A stretch of DNA of 35,621 bases, taken from JAYOFM01 sp038117225. Its GTDB lineage: Bacteria > Pseudomonadota > Alphaproteobacteria > Rhodospirillales > Casp-alpha2. Below, one piece after another: positions 8,027-17,550 of the stretch. The stretch is taken from the NCBI GenBank assembly GCA_038117225.1, contig JAYOFM010000020.1, forward strand, positions 1 through 35,621. The letters are read 5' to 3'. A model generated the notes under the pieces. That model worked only from the letters and a program-made list of their open reading frames with translations. It searched no databases and was not told the DNA's origin. The position numbers were made by a program, and so were the translations under genes. Positions within the stretch are counted from its first letter, which is position 1; every line of letters starts with the position of its first letter.

Positions 8027-9493
8027 ATGCCGGATCCGATGCAGCAGTTCCTCGATATCGCGGGCTCGATGCCGAGCAAGCGATCGGCCGATGTGCGACG
8101 CGGTGATTTCGACGAAATTTATGATTCCTATGCCGACGACGCGGCGGTGCGACAGTCGTCGCGCTGCGAACAATGCGGCATTCCCTTTTGCCAGGTGCAT
8201 TGCCCGCTGCAAAACAACATCCCCAACTGGCTCCGCCTGGCCACCGAAGGCCGCATGGAAGAGGCCTACGAGGTTTCCCAGGCTACCAATACCTTCCCGG
8301 AGATCTGTGGACGTATCTGTCCGCAGGATCGGTTGTGCGAGGGGTCGTGCGTGCTGGAGCAATCGCGCCACGGTACCGTCACCATCGGCGCCATCGAAAA
8401 GCATATCACCGAAACCGCCTGGGACATGGGCTGGGTCAAACCGCCCCAGCCGCGCCAGGAACGGGATCAATCGGTCGGCATCATCGGCGGTGGCCCGGCC
8501 GGGCTCGCCGCGGCAGATCGACTGCGCCAACTCGGCTATCAAATTCACGTCTATGACCGCTACGACCGCATGGGAGGCCTGCTGATCTACGGAATTCCCA
8601 ACTTCAAGCTCGAAAAGACTGCGGTTGAACGACGCACGCGCTTGTTGGCCGACGGCGGCATCATCTATCACAGTAATTTCGAGGTCGGCCGAGACGCTTC
8701 GCTTCAGGATCTGCGTGACGACCACGATGCTATCCTTATCGCCACCGGCGTCTACAAGGCACGCGATTTCAAGGCGCCAGGCGCCGGCCTCAATGGCTTG
8801 GTTCCGGCCATGGATTACCTGACCGCATCGAACCGCAAGGGCCTCGGCGATGCAGTTGCCGCATTCGACGACGGCAGCCTTGATGCCCGCGGCAAGAACG
8901 TGGTCGTCATTGGCGGCGGTGATACCGCCATGGATTGCGTGCGTACCGCCGTGCGCCAGGGGGCGACATCGGTGAAATGTCTCTACCGCCGCGACCGCGA
9001 CAATATGCCCGGTTCGCAGCGCGAGGTCGCCAATGCCGAGGAAGAAGGTGTTGAATTCGTCTGGTTGTCGGCTCCCGAGGCCTTCGTCGGCGCGAACCGG
9101 GTCGAGGGCGTCCGCGCACACCGGATGCATTTGGGCATGCCGGACTTTACCGGCCGCCAAACCCCGGAGCCCATTCCCGGGTCTAGCTTCGTCGTTGAAG
9201 CCGATCTGGCGATCAAGGCGCTGGGATTCGATCCGGAAGATCTGCCGACGCTGTTCGGCGCGCCGGAGCTGCCTGTTACGGATTGGGGCACCATCAAGGT
9301 TGCCGAGCCGTCAAAAATGACGGCGCTGCCCGGCGTGTTCGCGGCCGGCGACATCATGCGCGGCGCCTCGCTGGTGGTCTGGGCGATCCGCGATGGCCGG
9401 GAAGCGGCCGACGGGATCCACGACTATCTGAGTTTCGCCGATGCGGCACGGCGCGCCGAGGAAACGGCTGCTGCCCTGGCGCAGGTTTCCTAG
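8027..9493 (+). CDS. gltD: glutamate synthase (NADPH) small subunit
   Basis: Beta subunit of NADPH-GOGAT: oxidises NADPH through FAD and passes electrons to GltB for making glutamate from glutamine and 2-oxoglutarate. The 488-residue product has the N-terminal 4Fe-4S cysteine clusters (Cys47, 50, 55, 59 and Cys94, 98, 104, 108). A first dinucleotide-binding motif follows (GIIGGGPAGLAAADRL, for FAD), then a second (VVIGGGDTAMDCVR, for NADPH) and a C-terminal FAD-contact motif (GVFAAGDIMRGASLVVWAI). The ATG at 8027 is preferred over an in-frame GTG at 7958 because GGGAGG sits 6 bases before it and family N-termini begin close to the Fe-S region. gltB follows after 11 bases. Confidence 0.95.
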   Translation: MPDPMQQFLDIAGSMPSKRSADVRRGDFDEIYDSYADDAAVRQSSRCEQCGIPFCQVHCPLQNNIPNWLRLATEGRMEEAYEVSQATNTFPEICGRICPQDRLCEGSCVLEQSRHGTVTIGAIEKHITETAWDMGWVKPPQPRQERDQSVGIIGGGPAGLAAADRLRQLGYQIHVYDRYDRMGGLLIYGIPNFKLEKTAVERRTRLLADGGIIYHSNFEVGRDASLQDLRDDHDAILIATGVYKARDFKAPGAGLNGLVPAMDYLTASNRKGLGDAVAAFDDGSLDARGKNVVVIGGGDTAMDCVRTAVRQGATSVKCLYRRDRDNMPGSQREVANAEEEGVEFVWLSAPEAFVGANRVEGVRAHRMHLGMPDFTGRQTPEPIPGSSFVVEADLAIKALGFDPEDLPTLFGAPELPVTDWGTIKVAEPSKMTALPGVFAAGDIMRGASLVVWAIRDGREAADGIHDYLSFADAARRAEETAAALAQVS

Positions 9494-9504
9494 GGAGAGT
9501 GGTG

Positions 9505-12500
9505 ATGAAAAAACCAATCGTCGAAAGCGACCGTGACTTCGTCGGACACTGGCATCGCGAAACCGCGCGCCTGGCCCGCGACGGCATGTACGACCCGATG
9601 CAAGAACATGATGCTTGCGGCGTCGGCATGGTGGCGTCCATTGACGGCACCTCGTCGCGACGGGTCGTCGAGGCCGGGATCGAGGCCCTCGGCAAGGTAT
9701 GGCACCGCGGCGCCGTCGACGCCGACGGCAAGACCGGCGACGGCGCCGGCATTCATGTTCAGATTCCATGGGATTTCATGAAGCGCCACATTCGGCGTAC
9801 CGGTCACGAGCCCGGAGACATGCGCATCGCCGTCGGCATGGTGTTCTTGCCCAAGACCGATCTGGGGGCACAGGAACGCTGCCGCACCATCGTCGAAACC
9901 GAAATCCTGCGGAAGGGGTACTTCATCTTTGGCTGGCGCCAGGTTCCGGTCAACGTGGAGGTCATCGGCGAAAAAGCCAATGCGGCGCGGCCGGAGATCG
10001 AACAGATCATGTTCGGCACCGATCCGGAAATCGACGGCGAGGCGTTCGAGCGCGACCTCTATGTGGTGCGCCGACGCATCGAGGCGGCGGTCCTGGCGGC
10101 GACGGTGATGGATTTCTATATCTGCTCGCTGAGCGGCCGCTCCATCATCTACAAGGGCATGTTCCTGGCCGAACAACTGACGGCCTTTTACCCCGACCTG
10201 CTGGACGAAAACTTCCGCTCCAGCTTCGCCATTTATCATCAGCGTTACTCCACCAATACCTTCCCCACGTGGCGCTTGGCGCAGCCGTTCCGCATGCTCG
10301 CACATAACGGCGAGATCAATACGCTGACCGGCAATGTCAACTGGATGAAGGCGCACGAGCCGAAGATGGCGACAGAATTGTTCGGTGACGAAATTGAAGA
10401 TCTGAAGCCGGTGATCCAGGCCGGCAGTTCGGATTCCGCGGCCCTCGATTCCGTGTTCGAATTGCTGTGCCGGGCCGGCCGTCCGGCCCCCATGGTCAAG
10501 GCCATGACGATCCCCGAATCCATCGGCCAGAACGAGACCATGCCGGCCAATCACGTGGCTCTGTTCCAGTATTGCAATAGCGTCCTGGAACCCTGGGACG
10601 GTCCCGCCGCGATCTGCGCGACGGATGGCCGCTGGGTGATCGCCGGGCTCGACCGCAACGGGTTGCGACCCATGCGCTTTATCACGACGGCCGACGGCCT
10701 GTTGGTGGTCGGGTCGGAAACGGGCATGGTCGAAATCACGGAATCGGAAATTACCGAGAAGGGCCGCCTTGGCCCCGGTGCGATGATCGGCATCGATCTA
10801 CAAGCCGGAAAATTCTACCACGACGGTGAATTGAAGGACCTGATGGCGGGCCGTGAAGACTATGCCAAGTGGGCCGCGCGGACGACACCCCTCGACAGTA
10901 TCGTGAAGACCGGGACCGGTTCGACCTCTCTGTTCTCGCCAGAAGAATTGCGCCGCCGCCAGCACTGCTTCGGTCTGACCATGGAAGACGTGGAGATGAT
11001 TCTCCAGCCGATGGCCGAAGGCGGCAAGGAAGCCATCGGATCCATGGGTGACGACGCGCCGCTGGCGGTTCTGTCGGATCGCTATCGCGGCCTGCATCAT
11101 TTCTTCCGCCAGACCTTCAGTCAGGTTACCAATCCGCCAATTGACAGCCTGCGCGAGCGCCGGGTCATGTCGCTGAAGACGCGGCTTGGCAATCTTGGGA
11201 ATATTCTCGACGAGGACTCGAGCCAATGCGACCTTCTGCAACTGGAATCGCCTGTCGTCGCGAATAGCGCTTTCGAGGATATGCGCGCGTTCATGGGCGA
11301 TACGGTGGCCGAGATTGAATGTACCTACCAACCGCTTGATGGCGCGGGTGCCATGACCAGGGCCCTGAGTCGTATCCGAAAGGAAGCGGAAGAAGCCGTC
11401 CGAGGCGGCAAGACCCATCTGATCCTGTCCGATATGGCAATGGACGCGGCGCGGGCACCGGTGCCGATGATCCTTGCCGCCGGCGGGGTCCATTCGCATT
11501 TGGTGGCTCAGGAGTTGCGCACGTTCACCTCCCTCAACGTGCGATCAGGCGAGTGTCTCGACGTGCATTATTTCGCTGTCTTGATCGGGGTTGGCGCGAC
11601 CACGGTGAATGCGTATCTGGCCGAGGAATCGATCGCCGACCGCCGTCGTCGCGGCTTGCTTGGCGATTTGTCGGTTGACGCCGCCGTGCGCAATTTCATC
11701 GCCGCCATCGACGCCGGACTGCTGAAGGTTATGTCGAAAATGGGCATCGGCGTCGTGTCCAGCTATCGCGGTGGCTATTGTTTCGAGGCCGTTGGGTTGT
11801 CGCGCGCCCTGGTGGCGGAATTTTTCCCCGGGATGACGTCGCGCATTTCCGGTATCGGTATTTCCGGCATCAAGGCCAAGCTAAACGAAATCCACGCCGA
11901 GGCCTTCGCTGACGATGTGGTGCCGTTGCCAGTTGGTGGTTTTTACAAATTCCGCTCTGGCGGCGAACGCCATGGCCATGACGGCCAACTGATCCATCTG
12001 ATGCAAAGCGCGGTGGGCGGCGAGTCTTATACTGTCTACAAGCGCTACAGCGATGGCGTCCATGCGCGGAGTCCGATTTTTCTGCGAGATCTGTTGGATT
12101 TCCAAAGCGGCCGCGACCCCATATCCGTCGACGCGGTGGAAAGCGTGACCGAAATCCGCAAGCGGTTGGTGGCACCTGGAATCTCATTGGGCGCGCTTAG
12201 TCCCGAGGCACATGAGACGCTATCCATCGCCATGAATCGGATCGGCGCCAAGTCCGATTCTGGCGAGGGGGGCGAGGACCCGGCGCGCTTCGTGCCGCGT
12301 TCCAATGGCGACAATGCGTCTAGCGCCATCAAGCAGGTCGCGTCCGGCCGCTTCGGTGTTACCGCCGAATACCTCAATAATTGCCGAGAAATCGAAATCA
12401 AGGTGGCACAGGGTGCCAAGCCTGGTGAGGGCGGACAACTACCCGGCTTCAAGGTGTCGGAAATGATCGCCCGGCTCAGGCATTCGACTGAAGGCGTGAC

Positions 12501-14061
12501 GCTGATCTCGCCACCGCCGCATCATGATATCTATTCCATCGAGGATCTGGCGCAACTGATCTATGACCTGAAACAAATCAATCCGGATGCCAGTGTCTGC
12601 GTCAAGCTGGTGGCCCGTTCCGGCGTCGGCACCATCGCCGCAGGCGTCGCCAAGGCGAAAGCAGATGTGATCCTGATTTCCGGCCACGATGGTGGCACCG
12701 GGGCGAGCCCGCAAAGTTCCATCAAGTACGCCGGCCTGCCATGGGAAATGGGCCTTTCCGAAGTCAATCAGGTGCTGACGCTCAACCGATTGCGCCACAA
12801 CGTGAAACTGCGTGTCGATGGTGGTATCAAGACGGGCCGCGACGTGGTCATGGGCGCCATGCTGGGGGCCGACGAGTACGGCATCGGCACGGCGTCGTTG
12901 GTGGCCATGGGCTGCATCATGGTGCGCCAATGCCATTCCAACACCTGTCCGGTTGGCGTCTGTACACAAAATCCGAAGCTGCGCGAACGTTTCACGGGGA
13001 CGCCGGAAAAGGTGATGAACCTATTCAGCTTCATCGCCGAGGAAGTATCGGAAATTCTCGCGGAACTCGGATTTTCCTCCATTGAGGAGATCATCGGCAG
13101 GTCCGATTTGCTGGCCCAGGTCAGCCGCGGCGCCGCGCATCTCGACGATCTCGACCTCAATCCTTTGCTGCAACGGGCCGATGCCGGCGGTTTCCCGCGC
13201 CACTACGCGCGTGAGGGCCGCAACGAGGTGCCCGATACCCTGGATGCCCGCATCATCGCCGATGCCGGCCCGACGTTCGAACACGGCGAGAAGATGCAGC
13301 TGACCTATTCGGTACGAAACACTCATCGGGCGGTCGGTACGCGCACCAGTTCGCTCATTACCCGCAAGTTCGGCATGGCGACGCTCGACCCCAACCATCT
13401 CACCGTTCGACTGCGCGGTTCGGCCGGCCAATCACTCGGTGCCTTCGCCGTGCAAGGTCTCACGTTGGAAGTGCTGGGCGATGCCAACGACTATGTCGGC
13501 AAGGGCTTGTCGGGCGGCACCATCATCCTGCGGCCGACGGTATCGAGTCCACTTGAGGCCAAGGACAACACGATCATCGGCAACACGGTTCTTTATGGCG
13601 CCACGGCCGGCCGGCTGTTCGCCGCCGGTCAGGCCGGCGAGCGTTTCGCCGTTCGTAATTCCGGTGCCCACGCGGTGGTCGAGGGCTGCGGCTCCAACGG
13701 CTGTGAATACATGACCGCCGGCATGGTCGTCGTGCTGGGCCCGGTCGGGGCCTACTTCGGTGCCGGCATGACGGGCGGCATGGCTTTCGTCTATGACGAA
13801 AGTGCGTGTTTCGAACAGCGCGCCAATGGCGAAACCATTCAGTGGCAGCGGATCGACACGGAATACTGGGAAGACGTGCTGCGCGTTTTGGTGCAGCAAC
13901 ATGTGCGGCGCACCCACTCCCGCCATGGTCTACAGTTGCTGAACGATTGGCAGCGCGAGTTGCCCAACTTCTGGCAGATCGTGCCAAAAGAAATGCTGGG
14001 CCGCCTGGAGCATCCATTAACCGCCGAGGCCGAGGCTGAATTCAAGACCGCCGGCGAATAA
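9505..14061 (+). CDS. gltB: glutamate synthase (NADPH) large subunit
   Basis: Alpha subunit of NADPH-GOGAT, 1518 residues. A short propeptide ends before Cys38 (EHDACGVG); in the family this Cys becomes the N-terminal nucleophile of the class II glutaminase domain. The central domain and FMN-binding synthase domain follow (GHDGGTGASP near the loop that links the sites), and the 3Fe-4S ligands are Cys1137, Cys1143 and Cys1148 (C-x5-C-x4-C). A C-terminal beta-helix (GXGXG repeats) closes the protein. The ATG at 9505 has GGGAGAG upstream; the frame stays open 74 codons further back into gltD, but that extension is out-of-frame gltD DNA. The gene order is gltD then gltB. Confidence 0.96.
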   Translation: MKKPIVESDRDFVGHWHRETARLARDGMYDPMQEHDACGVGMVASIDGTSSRRVVEAGIEALGKVWHRGAVDADGKTGDGAGIHVQIPWDFMKRHIRRTGHEPGDMRIAVGMVFLPKTDLGAQERCRTIVETEILRKGYFIFGWRQVPVNVEVIGEKANAARPEIEQIMFGTDPEIDGEAFERDLYVVRRRIEAAVLAATVMDFYICSLSGRSIIYKGMFLAEQLTAFYPDLLDENFRSSFAIYHQRYSTNTFPTWRLAQPFRMLAHNGEINTLTGNVNWMKAHEPKMATELFGDEIEDLKPVIQAGSSDSAALDSVFELLCRAGRPAPMVKAMTIPESIGQNETMPANHVALFQYCNSVLEPWDGPAAICATDGRWVIAGLDRNGLRPMRFITTADGLLVVGSETGMVEITESEITEKGRLGPGAMIGIDLQAGKFYHDGELKDLMAGREDYAKWAARTTPLDSIVKTGTGSTSLFSPEELRRRQHCFGLTMEDVEMILQPMAEGGKEAIGSMGDDAPLAVLSDRYRGLHHFFRQTFSQVTNPPIDSLRERRVMSLKTRLGNLGNILDEDSSQCDLLQLESPVVANSAFEDMRAFMGDTVAEIECTYQPLDGAGAMTRALSRIRKEAEEAVRGGKTHLILSDMAMDAARAPVPMILAAGGVHSHLVAQELRTFTSLNVRSGECLDVHYFAVLIGVGATTVNAYLAEESIADRRRRGLLGDLSVDAAVRNFIAAIDAGLLKVMSKMGIGVVSSYRGGYCFEAVGLSRALVAEFFPGMTSRISGIGISGIKAKLNEIHAEAFADDVVPLPVGGFYKFRSGGERHGHDGQLIHLMQSAVGGESYTVYKRYSDGVHARSPIFLRDLLDFQSGRDPISVDAVESVTEIRKRLVAPGISLGALSPEAHETLSIAMNRIGAKSDSGEGGEDPARFVPRSNGDNASSAIKQVASGRFGVTAEYLNNCREIEIKVAQGAKPGEGGQLPGFKVSEMIARLRHSTEGVTLISPPPHHDIYSIEDLAQLIYDLKQINPDASVCVKLVARSGVGTIAAGVAKAKADVILISGHDGGTGASPQSSIKYAGLPWEMGLSEVNQVLTLNRLRHNVKLRVDGGIKTGRDVVMGAMLGADEYGIGTASLVAMGCIMVRQCHSNTCPVGVCTQNPKLRERFTGTPEKVMNLFSFIAEEVSEILAELGFSSIEEIIGRSDLLAQVSRGAAHLDDLDLNPLLQRADAGGFPRHYAREGRNEVPDTLDARIIADAGPTFEHGEKMQLTYSVRNTHRAVGTRTSSLITRKFGMATLDPNHLTVRLRGSAGQSLGAFAVQGLTLEVLGDANDYVGKGLSGGTIILRPTVSSPLEAKDNTIIGNTVLYGATAGRLFAAGQAGERFAVRNSGAHAVVEGCGSNGCEYMTAGMVVVLGPVGAYFGAGMTGGMAFVYDESACFEQRANGETIQWQRIDTEYWEDVLRVLVQQHVRRTHSRHGLQLLNDWQRELPNFWQIVPKEMLGRLEHPLTAEAEAEFKTAGE

Positions 14062-14077
14062 TATCCGGCAAAGCTTA

Positions 14078-14097
14078 GGCGCGAACTATGCCGCGCC
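14078..14097. terminator. weak hairpin at the gltB/maoC convergence
   Basis: GGCGCG (14078-14083) can pair with CGCGCC (14092-14097) around an 8-base loop, at the meeting point of gltB and the MaoC-like gene. It overlaps the last codons of the latter. No T-run follows on either strand, so intrinsic termination is doubtful. Confidence 0.2.
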
Positions 14098-14556
14098 CGC
14101 GTCCGCTGGCCGGGTGCGCAGGATGTGAGTGGCAAGATAGCTCATCACCGTCTCGCCCGCCTGATTGATGGTCGCGTAGGCCATGCGCACATAACCCCGG
14201 TCACTGCGTGACGTGGAGGCGTTGGTTTCCTTGACTTCGAATTCCACATGCAGGGTATCGCCGGGTCGTACGGGTTTCAGCCAGCGCAATTCATCAATGC
14301 CAGGCGAGCCCATGGACGCGGTGTTCCAAATATTCTCCTGGTAGACCAGCCGGAAGGTAACCAGGTGGGTCTGGAATCCCGAGGCGATAATGCCGCCGTA
14401 GGGCGAATCCTTGGCCGCTTCCGCATCGATGTGGAACGGTTGTGGATCGTGTTGCCAGGCAAAGTCGATGATCTGCGCCTCAGTCAGCGTCGCGCCATTG
14501 GTAACGAAACGCTGGCCGACCTCGAAGTCCTCGAAGTATAGCGGGTTGCTGTGCAC
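14086..14556 (-). CDS. MaoC-like (R)-specific enoyl-CoA hydratase/dehydratase family protein
   Basis: A 156-residue single hot-dog-fold protein of the MaoC dehydratase family, which hydrates or dehydrates acyl-CoA thioesters. The hydratase-2 motif can be seen near residues 34-44: Asp in HDPQPFHID followed by the catalytic-type His, then the SPYGGIIASGFQTH helix segment. The start is GTG at 14556, with GAGG about 6 bases before it, and gives a normal family N-terminus (FEDFEVGQRF). It lies 9 bases downstream of the formaldehyde dehydrogenase gene on the same strand, so co-transcription is likely. The substrate is unknown; similar genes are often annotated only as MaoC family. Confidence 0.82.
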   Translation of the reverse strand: MHSNPLYFEDFEVGQRFVTNGATLTEAQIIDFAWQHDPQPFHIDAEAAKDSPYGGIIASGFQTHLVTFRLVYQENIWNTASMGSPGIDELRWLKPVRPGDTLHVEFEVKETNASTSRSDRGYVRMAYATINQAGETVMSYLATHILRTRPADAGAA

Positions 14557-14565
14557 CGGGCGGCC

Positions 14566-15675
14566 TCAGAATTCCACGACGCCGCGGATCGACTCGCCAG
14601 AATGCATCAGATCGAAGGCATTGTTGATGTCGTCCAGCGGCATGGTGTGGGTGATCAGATCATCGATGTTGATCTTGCCGTCCATGTACCAGTCGACGAT
14701 TTTCGGCACGTCGGTACGCCCCTTGGCGCCGCCGAAGGCGGTGCCGCGCCAGACCCGGCCGGTGACCAGTTGGAACGGCCGCGTGGCGATTTCCTGACCG
14801 GCGCCGGCGACGCCGATGATGGTGCTTTCGCCCCAGCCCTTGTGGCAGCATTCCAGCGCCTGGCGCATGGTGTTGACGTTGCCGATGCACTCGAACGAAT
14901 GGTCGGCGCCACCCTTGGTCAGGTTCACCAGATACGGCACCAGATCGCCCTCGACCTCGTTCGGGTTGACGAAGTGGGTCATGCCGAATTTCTCGGCGAT
15001 GTCCTTGCGCTTCGGATTGAGATCAACGCCGACGATCATGTCCGCGCCGACCAGCCGGGCGCCCTGGATGACGTTGAGGCCGATTCCGCCGAGACCGAAC
15101 ACCACCACGTTATCGCCCGGTTGCACCTTCGCCGTGTTGATGACGGCGCCGATACCGGTGGTGACGCCGCAGCCGATGTAGCAGATTTTGTCGAACGGGG
15201 CGTCCTCGCGCACCTTGGCGACGGCGATTTCAGGCAGCACCGTGTGGTTGGAAAACGTTGAGGTGCCCATGTAGTGGAACAGCCGGTCCTTGCCGATGGA
15301 AAATCGTGACGTGCCGTCGGGCATGACACCCTGGCCCTGGGTTTCGCGGATCGCCTGACACAGATTGGTGCGGCCCGAGGTGCAGTAATCGCATTCCCGG
15401 CATTCCGGCGTGTACAGCGGGATCACGTGATCGCCCTTCTTCACTGAGGTGACGCCGGAACCGGTGTCGACGACGATGCCGGCGCCTTCATGTCCCAGGA
15501 TTGCTGGAAACAAGCCTTCCGGGTCGGCGCCCGAGCGGGTGAACTCGTCGGTGTGGCAGATTCCGGTGGCCTTGATCTCGACCAGGACCTCGCCGGCCTT
15601 GGGGCCGTCCAGGGTCACGGTTTCGATGCTCAGTGGCTGGCCGGCTCCAAAGGCGACGGCGGCGCGGGTTTCCAT
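14566..15675 (-). CDS. frmA: S-(hydroxymethyl)glutathione dehydrogenase / class III alcohol dehydrogenase
   Basis: Cytosolic zinc enzyme oxidising S-(hydroxymethyl)glutathione, the spontaneous formaldehyde-glutathione adduct, to S-formylglutathione with NAD+; also acts as S-nitrosoglutathione reductase. The 369-residue length is typical. Catalytic zinc ligands Cys40 (GICHTDEF) and His62 (LGHEGAG) and the four structural zinc cysteines Cys92, 95, 98 and 106 are present, as is a Rossmann motif VFGLGGIGLNVIQGA. The start has CAGGGAG upstream. The product would be hydrolysed by the fghA product encoded at 27412-28260. An 18-bp palindrome lies 28 bases upstream of the start. Confidence 0.95.
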   Translation of the reverse strand: METRAAVAFGAGQPLSIETVTLDGPKAGEVLVEIKATGICHTDEFTRSGADPEGLFPAILGHEGAGIVVDTGSGVTSVKKGDHVIPLYTPECRECDYCTSGRTNLCQAIRETQGQGVMPDGTSRFSIGKDRLFHYMGTSTFSNHTVLPEIAVAKVREDAPFDKICYIGCGVTTGIGAVINTAKVQPGDNVVVFGLGGIGLNVIQGARLVGADMIVGVDLNPKRKDIAEKFGMTHFVNPNEVEGDLVPYLVNLTKGGADHSFECIGNVNTMRQALECCHKGWGESTIIGVAGAGQEIATRPFQLVTGRVWRGTAFGGAKGRTDVPKIVDWYMDGKINIDDLITHTMPLDDINNAFDLMHSGESIRGVVEF

Positions 15676-15703
15676 GTTGATTCTCCCTGATTCTGATCAC
15701 GGC

Positions 15704-15721
15704 GGCGCATTCGAATGCGCC
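15704..15721. promoter_or_regulatory. 18-bp perfect palindrome upstream of frmA
   Basis: GGCGCATTC followed directly by its reverse complement GAATGCGCC. It is 28 bases before the frmA ATG and 44 bases beyond the racemase stop on the same strand. It could be an operator for frmA or a stem of the racemase transcript end; absence of a T-run favours the operator reading. No regulator gene is adjacent. Confidence 0.4.
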
Positions 15722-15765
15722 AGATTGAGGAAACTATGCCGGCCCCGGCGCACCGATGCAACGGA

Positions 15766-16470
15766 TCAGGCGATCGCCCGCGCCACGGTCGCCGCCGCCA
15801 GTGCATCGGTGGCATCGGTCAGATGCGGTGCCAGCGGGTGGGCGGCATCCAGGGCGACGGGAATTTCCGTACAGCCGAGAATGACCGCCTCGGCACCAGT
15901 GTCGAGCAGGGTTTCGGCGGCACGTCCGAGCAACTCGCGCGCCGCCGCCAGATCCCCGGATTTGACGTGGGCGATGCCAGCAGTCACCAGATCGCGTTGC
16001 GCGTTCTCGTCAGGCTCCAATGCCGTCAGACCCTTGGCTTCCAGGCGCTGGCGGTAGATCCCGGCGGCCACCGTGCCAGTCGTCGATAGCACGCCGACGG
16101 TGTTCAAGGTGCGGCCATCGCTCGCCGCGGCGTCCAATGCAGCGTCGGCAATGTGCAGGATCGGCACCGATGTCGCCGCCTGCATGTCTTCATACCAGTA
16201 ATGCGCCGTGTTGCAGGGTATGGCGATCATGGCGCTACCGGCGTCGGCGAGAAAACGGATGCCGGCAAGCAGATCATCCAAAGGCGATTCCGCGCCGTCG
16301 AGAATGGCGTCGGTGCGATTCGGTATCTCGCCATGGGAGTAGACGATCATCGGCGGGTGATCCTGATCGTGTGTCGCCGGCGTACGACCGATGACCTTGG
16401 CCATGAAATCGACGGTGGCCAGCGGCCCCATCCCGCCCAGCACACCGATGATGGGAAACCGTGTCCGCAT
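15766..16470 (-). CDS. aspartate/glutamate racemase family protein
   Basis: A 234-residue protein of the Asp/Glu/hydantoin racemase superfamily, cofactor-independent two-cysteine enzymes. The N-terminus IIGVLGGMGPLATVDF is the signature start of aspartate racemases (YgeA-like). Both catalytic cysteines are visible: Cys86 in IPCNTAHYW and Cys200 in LGCTEIP, as is the EIPNRTDAIL segment that shapes the substrate site. Predicted to interconvert D- and L-aspartate or a related amino acid, but substrate is not certain. Transcribed toward frmA with a 90-base gap; it diverges from the PhyH-type gene across 210 bases in which no strong promoter was recognised. Confidence 0.88.
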   Translation of the reverse strand: MRTRFPIIGVLGGMGPLATVDFMAKVIGRTPATHDQDHPPMIVYSHGEIPNRTDAILDGAESPLDDLLAGIRFLADAGSAMIAIPCNTAHYWYEDMQAATSVPILHIADAALDAAASDGRTLNTVGVLSTTGTVAAGIYRQRLEAKGLTALEPDENAQRDLVTAGIAHVKSGDLAAARELLGRAAETLLDTGAEAVILGCTEIPVALDAAHPLAPHLTDATDALAAATVARAIA

Positions 16471-16680
16471 GGACGTCTCCTTAAGGGGCGGTCGTGATTC
16501 GCCCGTGTATCAAGGGCGACAGGTTAGGCATTTCGCCGGGGTCCGCCAACGACGTTCTTCGAAGCGGCCAAGGGACCACGTACTCGGGGGATCTTCGGAA
16601 AAATTCCGTAGGGCGCGAATTTCGACGACAAGGCGTTTTCCGCCACGCGGCCATTTGCTATGGTTCGGCAGGGAGGCGCG

Positions 16681-17544
16681 ATGTTGAAAATTCTTTCAGA
16701 CGATCAGGTTGCGGCATACAGGCGTGATGGCTTCATCCATCCGGTGCGGGCGCTGTCCGCTGAACAAGCAGTGGATTATCGTCGCCGCTTCGAGGCCTAC
16801 GAAGCGGAATTCGACGGCTGGTACGAAATGTCGAAGGGCCAGAAGCTTTATCTTTTGCAGACCTGGGTCGCCGAACTGGCCAGCAATCCGCGAATTCTCG
16901 ACGCGGTCGAGGACGTGCTGGGCCCCGATATCATGGTTTGGGGGTCGTCGCTGTTCATCAAGGATGCACGGACGCCAAGCTTTGTGTCCTGGCATCAGGA
17001 CTCCACGTACTGGGGGTTATCCAAACCGGATGTGGTGACCGCGTGGATCGCATTATCGCCAGCCAATCGAGTATCCGGCTGCATGAAGATGATGCCCGGA
17101 ACCCATGCCTGGGATCAGGTCGAGCATACGGATACGCTGGCACCGGAGAACCTGTTGACGCGGGGTCAGGAAATCGCCGTCGACGTGGATGAGTCGCAAT
17201 CGGTCTTGGTGGAATTGCAACCGGGTGAAATCTCGCTGCACAATATCCGCACCGTGCATGCGTCGGAGCCCAACCGGTCCGACGACCGGCGAATCGGCAT
17301 CGCCATCCGTTACATCGCGCCGCACGTGCGCCAGATCAATGCCGAAGGGGACTCCGCCTGGTTGGTCCGTGGTGAGGATACCCACGGCAATTTTATTCTG
17401 GAGACACCGCCGGTGGCCGACATGGATGCCGCCGCCGTGGCGGAGCATGAACGCATCATGAAGCTGCGTCAGGGCGTGTTGTACAAGGGCGTGGCGGGGA
17501 CGCCGGCCCATGCCAATGCGGCAGAACTTTCCGCCGGTGATTGA
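16681..17544 (+). CDS. phytanoyl-CoA dioxygenase (PhyH) family protein
   Basis: A 287-residue predicted Fe(II)/2-oxoglutarate-dependent dioxygenase. The N-terminus (LSDDQVAAYRRDGFIHP) is the usual PhyH opening. The metal triad appears as His and Asp in SWHQDSTYWG and a distal His in NIRTVHASEPN; an Arg in DDRRIGIAIRY is placed to bind 2-oxoglutarate. The family hydroxylates varied substrates, from ectoine to fatty acyl groups and antibiotics, so the substrate cannot be named. The ATG at 16681 is chosen over one 7 codons upstream because GGGAGG lies 4 bases before it, inside the longer frame. It converges on trkH with a 6-base gap. Confidence 0.87.
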   Translation: MLKILSDDQVAAYRRDGFIHPVRALSAEQAVDYRRRFEAYEAEFDGWYEMSKGQKLYLLQTWVAELASNPRILDAVEDVLGPDIMVWGSSLFIKDARTPSFVSWHQDSTYWGLSKPDVVTAWIALSPANRVSGCMKMMPGTHAWDQVEHTDTLAPENLLTRGQEIAVDVDESQSVLVELQPGEISLHNIRTVHASEPNRSDDRRIGIAIRYIAPHVRQINAEGDSAWLVRGEDTHGNFILETPPVADMDAAAVAEHERIMKLRQGVLYKGVAGTPAHANAAELSAGD

Positions 17545-17550
17545 GGGCGA

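Noticed and set aside
8012..9160. 382-codon open frame antisense to gltD
   Set aside because: Long antisense frames are expected in GC-rich genes; the translation has no recognisable domain and the plus strand is an unambiguous GltD.
9283..9504. 74-codon N-terminal extension of gltB into gltD
   Set aside because: The extension is out-of-frame gltD sequence; the ATG at 9505 has a ribosome site and leaves the normal propeptide length before the catalytic Cys.
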